Assembly (NCBI RefSeq): GCF_014700075.1
Contig: NZ_JACXBU010000002.1
Location: 186,001 to 250,000, forward strand
From: Pseudomonas sp. JM0905a
GTDB lineage: Bacteria; Pseudomonadota; Gammaproteobacteria; Pseudomonadales; Pseudomonadaceae
DNA: 64,000 nt
Reading direction: 5' to 3'
The position numbers and the translations under genes were made by a program. The notes below the pieces were generated by a model. The model saw nothing but the letters and a program-made list of their open reading frames with translations, ran no database searches and was not told the origin of the DNA. Below, piece after piece: positions 56,943 to 64,000 of the stretch (its first letter is position 1; every line of letters starts with the position of its first letter).

Positions 56943-58589
56943 TCACAGAGAACGCGAAATCACGACGCCGACGTAGTCACGGTCACGCAGCAGTTGGTCG
57001 TAGGGGGTATCGCCGCCCATGAACTTTGCGTAGTTGAAAGAGACCTGCCAGCTGGCGGGGTTACGCACCAGGTTCAGGTACAGGTTCATGCTGCTGGAGT
57101 CCTCGGTGAAGGTCATCGCCAGGTTCGGCGTACGCCCGCCCAGGGAGCGCGAGTAGAAGATCCCCGGCGTAACCTGCCAGCCCGGAATCAAGGTGCCGTC
57201 GTAGGTGAGGCTCAGATCGAGGTTGATGCCCTTGGACGTCTTGTCACCCTTGGCGGTGGGCGCAGTGGCCGGGTCCAGCTGCCAGGTGTAGGCACCCGGC
57301 GCAACGGGCTCGCCATCGAACTCGTCATGCAGGCCCGGGTAGTGGATCACCACCAGCTCGGTCAGCAGGGTACCGGTGCTGGCGCCGGTGAAATCCAGCA
57401 GCGCGGGCGAGTTGGAGGGCGTCATGCTGTACAGGCCGGTCAGGTGCCACTGGAACTTTTTCTCGTCCTTCCAGCATTCGCCGCCGTTGCTGGCACAGAG
57501 GTCGATGGCGGCGTTGAGCGGCACCGCGTCCTTGGGCCGGTAGGAGAGCTCCGTGCCGACAGCCCAGTCGCCAATCGGCATGTTGGCGCTGATGCCGTAG
57601 AGCATGCGGTCTTCCGGATAGACCCACTCCTGCGACAACGCGAAGGTGTTCGGGTCGAGCAGCTGCATGGTCAGCGATGGCAACTTGTCGTGGTAGCGCA
57701 TCACATAGAGGCCGTAGTTGACGTCGCTGTCCTCCGGCTGCCAGCGCAGTGAGAGGCCCCACTGCCCGCTGTCACGCGCGTCCTTGTCAACGAAACCGTA
57801 GGTCTCCATGCCCTTGCCCAGGGCCTGGGTCGTGGACCAGTAGCTGCCGACCGGCGGGACTTCACTCTTGTTCCAGCCGAACTGGTAGTAGGCCTCGACG
57901 TTCAGCCCGGAGCCCAGGCCCGAGGCGACGCTGAGCATCGGCGCCGGCAGCACGGCCTCCTTGAGCTGGACGCCAGGGCGCGCGAGTGCCTGGTAGTCGT
58001 AGGCGTTGGTGGCGTTGATCCCGCCCACCACGAACAGGCTCTCGCCCCAGTTGATCACCTGATTGCCCAGGCGCGCGCGGACGCGCTGGTCGCCCACATC
58101 GAAGCTCTTGCTCACCCACAGGTCGAGCAGGCGCGCCTTGAACTCCAGGTCGTCGCGAGCGGCGTCGGTCAGCCCGTCGCTGCCGACGCCCGGTGGCGTG
58201 TTGAACGACAGCGCGCCCGTGGTATCGCTGGCGGCGAAGTCGCGAATCCAGCTGCCACGGGCCATGAAGGTGAAGTCCTCCGGCAGCTTCAGCAGCAGCT
58301 CGTGGGTGCCTTTCAGGTAGTTGGTGAACAGGTCGCCCTTGTCATAGTTCAGGTTGCCCTGGTCACCGATGCTGGAGGTTTGCGCCAGGCAACCGGCGGG
58401 CGGATGGTGCCCAGTGGCGCCGACGTTGATCAGGTCACAGCTCTGCGACTGAGTGCGCAGCCCCATGCCGTAGGAAATGGTGGAATCGAACGAACCCCGG
58501 ATGTTTTCGGTTTCAAAGGTGAATCCCATCGCCAGGGGAGTCACGCACGCAATAGCAAGGCCTGAAGCTTTTGTGATTGTTCTTTTCAT
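56943..58589 (-). CDS. DUF1302 outer-membrane-type protein
   Basis: A 548-aa DUF1302 protein. The signal peptide covers residues 1-22 (MKRTITKASGLAIACVTPLAMG), followed by FTFETENIRGSFDSTISYGMGLR, the family start. GNQVINWGESLFVVGGINATN is the central conserved block, and the last strand YVGVVISRSL suggests a beta-barrel. DUF1302 proteins are predicted outer-membrane proteins found beside DUF1329 and RND genes in clusters for steroids, terpenoids or other lipids. It starts 23 bases after the DUF1329 stop. Function is not established. Confidence 0.87.
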   Translation of the reverse strand: MKRTITKASGLAIACVTPLAMGFTFETENIRGSFDSTISYGMGLRTQSQSCDLINVGATGHHPPAGCLAQTSSIGDQGNLNYDKGDLFTNYLKGTHELLLKLPEDFTFMARGSWIRDFAASDTTGALSFNTPPGVGSDGLTDAARDDLEFKARLLDLWVSKSFDVGDQRVRARLGNQVINWGESLFVVGGINATNAYDYQALARPGVQLKEAVLPAPMLSVASGLGSGLNVEAYYQFGWNKSEVPPVGSYWSTTQALGKGMETYGFVDKDARDSGQWGLSLRWQPEDSDVNYGLYVMRYHDKLPSLTMQLLDPNTFALSQEWVYPEDRMLYGISANMPIGDWAVGTELSYRPKDAVPLNAAIDLCASNGGECWKDEKKFQWHLTGLYSMTPSNSPALLDFTGASTGTLLTELVVIHYPGLHDEFDGEPVAPGAYTWQLDPATAPTAKGDKTSKGINLDLSLTYDGTLIPGWQVTPGIFYSRSLGGRTPNLAMTFTEDSSSMNLYLNLVRNPASWQVSFNYAKFMGGDTPYDQLLRDRDYVGVVISRSL

Positions 58590-58612
58590 GTTGGCTCTCG
58601 AATGGCGGAGGT

Positions 58613-60037
58613 TCAGCGTTCGCTGATGGCACGCAGGTTGTCGGAGGTGTAGAAGTCACGCTTCAGGCGGGGATTGCCGGTGCTTTCGGTGATCCAGCGA
58701 TGGTCGTTCTTGCCCACGCCGATGGACGTCATGTCGTAGAGGTAACGGCCGTCCACCAGGTTGTACTGGGCCTGGGCCTCCATATCGCAGGTGCCGGTCT
58801 CGTACACGGGAATGGTGTAGCCCTCGCGAACCTTCCAGATCTGCCCCTGCTTGTCGTAGTCCACCGCCATCAGGCCGTTCCAGCTGTCTTCGTCGACATA
58901 GAACAGGCGCTTAGGTGCCTGGTGGCGCATGCCCTGGCGCACATTGGCCTCGACCACCCAGACGCGGTGCAGCTCGTAGCGGCGGAATTCCGGTGCAATG
59001 GAGTCCGGCTTGGCCACGTCCTCGATCTTCGCGGAGGCGTCATAGGCGCCGAAGGCGTTGTAGGGCACCAGCAACTCCTGCTTGCCCACCAGCTTCCAGT
59101 CGAAGCGGTCCATCGGCCCGAAGAAGATGTTCGATTCGTCGATGGTGTACTGGTTGTCGAGGCCGATCTGCGGGGCGTCGTAGGAATACGACGGCATCCG
59201 GCGCACGCGACGCTGGCCAGGGAAGTAGTAGAAGGTGGTCGCCTGCTCGCCGGCCTTGGTGGAGATCACGCCGGACTGTCCCGCCAGGGCGGCAGGCTCC
59301 ATGTAGGAGAAGTAGGTGGAGCTCTCCAGACGGTCGAAGGAAGAGAACAGCTGACTGCCCTTCTCACCCCAGGGCGTGAAAATGAACCAGTCGGTGGAGG
59401 TCCGCAGCCAGTCGCCGCCGCCCTTGCGCGGCGAAAGCCCGGATACGGTCTTGGACATGTCAAAGCCTACGCCGCGGTAGCGCATCTTCATGTTCCACAT
59501 CACCTCGGCGCCGGTAGTCGGCATCGGGAACGGCACGCCGGGGACGTGGGCGTCCTGCAGGGCCACCCCGTCGGAATCCAGGCTGGCGAAGCCGACGTTC
59601 TTCTTCGTGTTCTCAGCCACGAAATCCGGCACGCCGCAGCTGCGACGGGTCGGGTACACGTCCATGCGATAGCCCGGGATTTTCTTGAACAGCTCCAACT
59701 GGCCGGGGGACAGCTTGCTCGCATACTGCGCGACGTTGTTCGCGTCGATGCTGTACAGCGGCTTGTCGCCCTTGAACTTCCAGTGCTGGCCGCGCACCTG
59801 GCCGTAGCTCCAGCCCTCATCCTGCTGGCCGGGCGGCGTCCAGGCAGGGATCGCCCCATCGGCGCTCGCGGCGACCTCTCCCCCCAACGGCGTCAACGTG
59901 GTCCCCAGCCGGGAAGCATCGCTCTCCGCAGCCTGAACCGAACAGAAGGCGGCCGATGCCGCCAGCGCTACCAGCAGTTGCCTGACCCCAGCCGGGGTGA
60001 AATTGCCGACATCGGGGCGCTGAATCACGTCTTTCAT
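58613..60037 (-). CDS. DUF1329 exported protein
   Basis: A 474-aa DUF1329 protein with a signal peptide (about residues 16-36, LVALAASAAFCSVQAAES). Typical parts are RLGTTLTPLGGEVAASADGAIPAW at the mature start, RRVRRMPSYSYDAPQ in the middle and the late YETGTCDMEAQAQYNLVDGRYLY. DUF1329 resembles LolB/outer-membrane lipid-carrier folds. ATG 60037 has GAGG eight bases upstream and is preferred over the open frame to 60157. It leads the four-gene envelope operon; two palindromes of the regulon type lie in its promoter region. Confidence 0.87.
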   Translation of the reverse strand: MKDVIQRPDVGNFTPAGVRQLLVALAASAAFCSVQAAESDASRLGTTLTPLGGEVAASADGAIPAWTPPGQQDEGWSYGQVRGQHWKFKGDKPLYSIDANNVAQYASKLSPGQLELFKKIPGYRMDVYPTRRSCGVPDFVAENTKKNVGFASLDSDGVALQDAHVPGVPFPMPTTGAEVMWNMKMRYRGVGFDMSKTVSGLSPRKGGGDWLRTSTDWFIFTPWGEKGSQLFSSFDRLESSTYFSYMEPAALAGQSGVISTKAGEQATTFYYFPGQRRVRRMPSYSYDAPQIGLDNQYTIDESNIFFGPMDRFDWKLVGKQELLVPYNAFGAYDASAKIEDVAKPDSIAPEFRRYELHRVWVVEANVRQGMRHQAPKRLFYVDEDSWNGLMAVDYDKQGQIWKVREGYTIPVYETGTCDMEAQAQYNLVDGRYLYDMTSIGVGKNDHRWITESTGNPRLKRDFYTSDNLRAISER

Positions 60038-60213
60038 TGGAAGGTCCTCATGGGGCTTTGACCGGCCACCCGAGCTTCCTGGAAGGACGAAACGGGCTGT
60101 GCCAGACTGCTGATCATCTGACTTGATCAATTGACCAAGTCGAATGATCAAGAGCAAGCCCTATGCCAACCATGAACAAAGTAATTTTTCCTTTTATATT
60201 CATGTAGTTATAT

Positions 60214-60237
60214 TTTTTATAACAATTGTCATGTGAT
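60214..60237. promoter_or_regulatory. Shared regulon palindrome, site 7 (DUF1329 side)
   Basis: TTTTTATAACA-AT-TGTCATGTGAT, with the ATAACA/TGTCAT core and two-base spacing. It lies 177 bases before the DUF1329 start. Confidence 0.55.
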
Positions 60238-60293
60238 ACCTGAAACCCCAAAAGCGCACCAACTTGCTTCAGTCGCATGCACCAACATGGGTA

Positions 60294-60317
60294 TTTACGG
60301 AACAATTGTTACCTTAA
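60294..60317. promoter_or_regulatory. Shared regulon palindrome, site 8 (TetR side)
   Basis: TTTACGGAACA-AT-TGTTACCTTAA. Strong inverted symmetry around AACAATTGTT. It lies 184 bases before the TetR start, which fits autoregulation of this regulator. Confidence 0.7.
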
Positions 60318-60500
60318 TTCTCCGGGACTGGAGAAAAGAAACACCTGGGAGGGTTCCACATTGGTTGGCCGGCCACCGGAAAGGCGCCATGGATGGATAC
60401 ATATCGCTCCATGACGCCGCGAAGGGGCATGGGGTAGCATCCGCCGGCGCTGCCCCAGCCTGGGCATTAGCGGCATAGCGACAGGAACGGAGAATTTTTC

Positions 60501-61082
60501 ATGGCCAGAGTGGGCGCTGAACTGCGCAGACAGGACTTCGTGAAGGCGACAGTCAAGGTGATTGCCGAGCATGGCGTGGCCAACGCCACGACGCGGCGCA
60601 TCGCTGCTGCCGCAGGCTGTCCCCTCGCCTCGCTTCACTATGTATTCCGCACCAAGGACGAGCTCCTGTACGCAGTCTACGAATCGCTCTTCAGCCTGCC
60701 GCAGCAGTCCCTCGACCAGGTACCCGCTGGCACCACTGCGTCAGAGACGGCGGCCGGAATGTTGCGTCAGGTGGTCAACTGGTTCTCGACCAATCCAGAT
60801 CTGGCCCGGGCGCAATCCGAGCTCTTCATCTGGGCCATGCGCAACAGACCCGAGATGGCGAGCAAGATCTATTCGGTGAGCACCGAGGCGACGGAGCATG
60901 CCCTCGAACGTGCCGTTGGTGAGCAGCTCGACGAGACTGCCTTGAAAGCCATCAGCCGCCTGCTCATCCAGTTGTTCGATGGCCTGCTCGTCGCTTGGTC
61001 CGCCCATGGCGACCTGGAGCGACTGCACGCGGAAACGGAAACCGCCTGCCGGGCGCTGGCCTTGCTGGTGGAGCAGCACTGA
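60501..61082 (+). CDS. TetR-family transcriptional regulator B (candidate regulon repressor)
   Basis: A 193-aa TetR regulator. The HTH is at about residues 9-55 (QDFVKATVKVIAEHGVANATTRRIAAAAG, read in two blocks, then SLHYVFRTKDELLYAVYE). The helical ligand domain has FSTNPDLARAQSELFIWAMR. GGAGAA precedes the ATG. It is divergent from the DUF1329 envelope operon, and two copies of the shared palindrome lie between them. That makes it the best candidate to bind the palindromes throughout 24-60 kb. The ligand would be the substrate or an intermediate of the pathway. Confidence 0.88.
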   Translation: MARVGAELRRQDFVKATVKVIAEHGVANATTRRIAAAAGCPLASLHYVFRTKDELLYAVYESLFSLPQQSLDQVPAGTTASETAAGMLRQVVNWFSTNPDLARAQSELFIWAMRNRPEMASKIYSVSTEATEHALERAVGEQLDETALKAISRLLIQLFDGLLVAWSAHGDLERLHAETETACRALALLVEQH

Positions 61083-61127
61083 GCCGCCGGGTGCTCTGCT
61101 CCACGACTGAAGGCATTGCCCGCTGCC

Positions 61128-61910
61128 TCACATGCTGCTGACCAAGTGCCCTCCATCAACCGCCAGCACGCTGCCGGTCATGAAGGACCCCGCCTCACTG
61201 GCCAGCAGCAGGAATGGTCCTTCCAACTCCTGCAGCTCTCCCAGGCGACGCATGGGCACGATGTTGCGGATGTAATCGCCGCCCTTGTCGCCCTCGAAGA
61301 AAGCCTCGTTCATCTCGGTCTTGAAGTAGCCGGGGGCGATGGCGTTGACCCGGATTCCATAGCGCGCAAATTCCAGCGCCAGCGACTTGGTCAGTTGCAC
61401 CACGCCTGCCTTGGCGGCGCAGTAATGGCTGTACCCCGTCGCGACACGCAGCCCGAGGATGGACGCAACATTGACGATGCTGCCGCCGCGTCCGCTGCGG
61501 GCCATGCGTTGCGCGGCAACCTGGGCCACTCGCCAGACGCCGTCGAGGTTGGTCGCGAGCATGGCACGCCAGTCTTCCTCGCTGATGTCCAGCGGCCGCT
61601 GACCGTTTCCGATACCCGCATTGTTGAGCACCACATCGACCACTCCGAAGTGTGCTTCGGCCGCATCGAAGGCTGCCTCGACGCTGGCTCGATTGGTGAC
61701 ATCGAGGCTGACCGGCAGCACTTGGCCGTGCTCCCACTCGATGTCCGCTGCCACCTGCTGCAGCCTCTCAAGACGGCGTGCCGCCAGCACCACACGGGCA
61801 CCAGCACGAGCGGCCAGCCGCGCCAGGTGCGCACCGATGCCACTGGAGGCGCCGGTAATCAGCACCACGCGATCGGCGAGGGAAAAATTGCGGATATAGG
61901 GGTGAGTCAT
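61128..61910 (-). CDS. Short-chain dehydrogenase/reductase (SDR)
   Basis: A 260-aa classical SDR. The NAD(P) motif TGASSGIG lies at about residues 19-26, NNAG at about 90-93, the catalytic Ser in VASILGL, and Y-x-x-x-K in YSHYCAAK. The C-terminus with MTGSVLAVDGGHL is typical of 3-oxoacyl reductase-like proteins. The start ATG 61910 has GAGG eight bases upstream; the longer frame to 62117 is not supported. It is downstream of the FadB-type gene on the same strand, so it may act on hydroxyacyl-CoA or alcohol intermediates of the same pathway. Confidence 0.9.
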   Translation of the reverse strand: MTHPYIRNFSLADRVVLITGASSGIGAHLARLAARAGARVVLAARRLERLQQVAADIEWEHGQVLPVSLDVTNRASVEAAFDAAEAHFGVVDVVLNNAGIGNGQRPLDISEEDWRAMLATNLDGVWRVAQVAAQRMARSGRGGSIVNVASILGLRVATGYSHYCAAKAGVVQLTKSLALEFARYGIRVNAIAPGYFKTEMNEAFFEGDKGGDYIRNIVPMRRLGELQELEGPFLLLASEAGSFMTGSVLAVDGGHLVSSM

Positions 61911-62136
61911 GGGAAAACCTCGGACAGATAGAACTTGCACCCCGCCCCACCGCTGAACAGGCAAGGCGAGATGCCGGGGCAAAGATGAATCGGGGACTGG
62001 ACGCATCCCGTCGGGCAGACGCGCGGCTGCGATCAACGAATGCCAGACCAGGCTTCCCACCTCCCCCGGAAACGGTGTCGTGCAAGGGCTGGCGTGGTCG
62101 CCCTCGTACGAACCCATTTCCGGAGCAGGGGAACCC

Positions 62137-64000
62137 TCAGAAGCGCTCTATACGCTTGCGGCCGGCAGCCACCAGGCGCTCCAGCAGCGGTGCCGGCTTG
62201 AACCACGTCTCGCCGTATTCGCCCAAGGTCTGGCGGTAGCGCTGGAGGCCGACCAGTAGATTGCCGAGGCCCAGTTGCTCGGCGTAGTGCATTGGGCCGC
62301 CCAGGTGGGCGGGGAAGCCATAGCCGTTGATCCACACCAGGTCGATATCCCCTGCGCGCAGGGCAATGCCCTCATCCAGCAATTGGATGCCCTCGTTGAT
62401 CAGAGTGAACAGGCAGCGCTCCAGGATTTCCTGGTCGTCCATCGGGTCTCGCGGAATCTCCAGCTCACCCGCAAGACGCTCGGCCAGCGCGATCACCTCC
62501 GCGTCGTCCTTGCGATTCCGACCCTCATGGAGATAGAAGCCGCGCCCGGTCTTCTGGCCGTATCGCCCCATGGCATGCAGCTCTTCGCCCAAGCGGCAGT
62601 AGCTCGCATCGTGGGAAATGCCGGCCCGATTGGAATCGCACGCCAGGAAACCCATATCGATGCCGGCCAGATCGAGCATGCTGAACACACCCATGTTCAG
62701 GCCCAGCTCGGTGAGCACACGATCCACCTGAGCCGGTGTCGCGCCCTCCAGCACCAGTCGATTGGCCTCGCGGGCGTACGGCTCGAACATGCGGTTACCG
62801 ATGAAGCCGGAACCAACGCCGGAAATCACCGGCAACTTGCCAATACGCCTGGCGGTGTCCAGGACGGTGGCCAACACGTCGGGTGCGGTGACCTCGCCCC
62901 GCACCACCTCGACCAGACGCATGGCACTGGCGGGGCTGAAGAAATGCAGTCCCACCACGTCATGCGGGCGTGTCACGGTGGCCGCGATGGCGTCCAGATC
63001 CAACGACGAGATGTTGGTCGCCAGAATCGCACCCGGCTTGCACACCTTGTCCAGGGTGCGGAACACCTGCTGCCTGACCTCCGGCGTCCCGAAAACCGCC
63101 GCGATCACCAGGTCGGCCTCGGACAGGTCCGCGTAGTCAAGGGTGCCGAAGATCAGATCCATGCGTGACTGCACTTGCTCGGGGCGGAGCCTGCCGCATC
63201 GGACGCTGCTCTCGTAGTTGCCACGAATCTGCGTCAGGCCCCGGTCCAGGGCCTGTCCATCGCTCTCCAGCAGGGCGACCGGAATACCGGCATTAGCGAA
63301 GCTCATGGCAATCTCGCCACCCATGGTGCCGGCGCCAATCACCGCAACTCGCATGATCTTGCGCAGCGGCAGATCGGCACATACACCGGGAATCCGGGCC
63401 GCCTCGCGCTCGGCAAAGAACACATGGCGAAGAGCCTTTGACTGACGAGAAGACTCTGCCTGCCTGAACAGCGCCAACTCCTTCAGAAGCCCCTCATCGA
63501 GCGGCAGCAGACAGGCCGCCTCCAGGGCCAAGAGCACCAGGCGCGGCGCAAGGCGGCTTTTCCAGGTCGGCTCGTGCTCGGCGCGATAGCGGGCGAGGAA
63601 GTCATCCGGCAGGCCCTCCCCTGGCTCCGGCCAGGCTTCCACTGGCCGCGCCGGCGCACGACAGGCGATCAGCTCATACGCGTACTCACGGGCTTCATCC
63701 AGCAACCGCTCCGCACTGGGGGCGATGCGGTCAAGCAAGCCCAGCAGGCGCGCGTTCTCGGCCCCGATAATTTTGCCGGAAAGAATCAGGTTCAGGGCGG
63801 ACTCGACGCCGATCAGGCGTGGCAGGCGCTGGGTACCGCCGGCCCCCGGTAGCAAGCCCAGGTTGATCTCCGACAGACCGACACGCAGATTCGGTTCGCC
63901 AATGCGGTAGCCGCAGGCCAGGGCCAGCTCCAGCCCGCCGCCCAGTGCAACTTTACCCAGGGCAGCGATCACTGGTTTGTGAATGGCGGCCAGGCGCGTC
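62137..64000 (-). CDS. FadB-type enoyl-CoA hydratase / 3-hydroxyacyl-CoA dehydrogenase fusion (5' end outside window)
   Basis: About 620 residues of a bifunctional beta-oxidation enzyme are visible; the frame is open to the window edge (KPVIAALGKVALGGG just inside), so the N-terminus is missing. The hydratase part ends near residue 200 of the visible protein. The NAD-binding site VAVIGAGTMGGEIAMSFANAG, split around the glycine loop, starts the dehydrogenase domain, and HFFSPASAMRLVEVV, IGNRMFEPYAREANRLV and GRGFY are conserved. It hydrates enoyl-CoA and oxidises 3-hydroxyacyl-CoA. It could process acyl-CoA made by the AlkK-like ligase. No thiolase is visible in the window. Confidence 0.92.
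   Translation of the reverse strand, partial: TRLAAIHKPVIAALGKVALGGGLELALACGYRIGEPNLRVGLSEINLGLLPGAGGTQRLPRLIGVESALNLILSGKIIGAENARLLGLLDRIAPSAERLLDEAREYAYELIACRAPARPVEAWPEPGEGLPDDFLARYRAEHEPTWKSRLAPRLVLLALEAACLLPLDEGLLKELALFRQAESSRQSKALRHVFFAEREAARIPGVCADLPLRKIMRVAVIGAGTMGGEIAMSFANAGIPVALLESDGQALDRGLTQIRGNYESSVRCGRLRPEQVQSRMDLIFGTLDYADLSEADLVIAAVFGTPEVRQQVFRTLDKVCKPGAILATNISSLDLDAIAATVTRPHDVVGLHFFSPASAMRLVEVVRGEVTAPDVLATVLDTARRIGKLPVISGVGSGFIGNRMFEPYAREANRLVLEGATPAQVDRVLTELGLNMGVFSMLDLAGIDMGFLACDSNRAGISHDASYCRLGEELHAMGRYGQKTGRGFYLHEGRNRKDDAEVIALAERLAGELEIPRDPMDDQEILERCLFTLINEGIQLLDEGIALRAGDIDLVWINGYGFPAHLGGPMHYAEQLGLGNLLVGLQRYRQTLGEYGETWFKPAPLLERLVAAGRKRIERF

Larger units (their letters stand above)
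60158..60500. other. Divergent promoter region, DUF1329 operon / TetR gene
   Basis: 343 bases between the nominal ends of the two open frames, and about 460 between the two start codons. It is AT-rich on the left and contains two copies of the regulon palindrome (60214-60237 and 60294-60317), with centres 80 bp apart. Confidence 0.6.

Noticed and set aside
54757-56976. 739-aa plus-strand open frame
   Set aside because: Antisense to the RND/MMPL transporter with clear membrane helices; rich in His, Gln and Asp without any motif.
58577-60061. 494-aa plus-strand open frame
   Set aside because: Antisense to the DUF1329 gene, which has a signal peptide and family motifs.

Overview
The window is high-GC, densely coded DNA with long ctg/gcc-rich genes, GGAGG-type ribosome binding sites and short intergenic hairpins. 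Protein content places it in Pseudomonas: HtpX, thiopurine methyltransferase, DeaD helicase, class II DAHP synthase, OhrR, and an EF-P with Arg32 next to its rhamnosyltransferase EarP. From memory, the left part follows the P. aeruginosa order (htpX, tpm, deaD, DAHP synthase, ohrR, efp, earP), so 1-23.7 kb looks like core chromosome. No rRNA, tRNA, CRISPR array, insertion sequence or integrase was seen.

1-24 kb, core: htpX (cut by the left edge), tpm, a YgiD-type dioxygenase, deaD, a crotonase, a spermidine-synthase-like protein, an FMO-like flavoprotein with a TSUP permease, class II DAHP synthase, a YcaQ/AlkX-type glycosylase, two LysR regulators, a second TSUP permease, an RDD protein, ohrR beside a secreted esterase (no ohr), efp/earP, an HBM-type chemoreceptor, an Xre regulator and several small proteins. 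A dispersed inverted repeat with a GAATTCATTCGC core occurs at three intergenic sites.

24-64 kb, accessory catabolic region: (a) phytanoyl-CoA dioxygenase / RidA / EthD / TetR; (b) a sensory and uptake set of polyamine-type binding protein, chemoreceptor, porin and small PstS-like protein; (c) a flavin amine oxidase overlapping a diheme cytochrome c; (d) Baeyer-Villiger-type monooxygenase, AlkK-like acyl-CoA ligase, HSL-family esterase, AlkJ-like GMC dehydrogenase and an RND efflux pair whose codon use looks foreign; (e) a six-gene minus-strand operon with FAD oxidoreductase, membrane protein, second amine oxidase, second diheme cytochrome c, 7-TM protein and aldehyde dehydrogenase; (f) a nitronate-monooxygenase-like gene; (g) a DUF1329 / DUF1302 / RND / YCF48-like envelope operon; (h) TetR, SDR and a FadB-type fusion cut by the right edge.

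The main discovery is that these scattered transcription units share one operator-like palindrome, TTTrCgtAACA-N2-TGTTryGyaAA. It lies in front of phyH, the binding-protein set (weak copy), amine oxidase 1, the monooxygenase operon, the six-gene amine oxidase 2 operon, the nitronate monooxygenase, and twice between the DUF1329 operon and a TetR gene. I infer one regulon of about 36 kb. Its enzyme set could oxidise a hydrophobic amine to an aldehyde or ketone with electrons passed to cytochrome c, deal with imines through RidA, convert ketone to ester, hydrolyse it, oxidise the alcohol and aldehyde, activate the acid and feed beta-oxidation. The substrate is not shown by the sequence.
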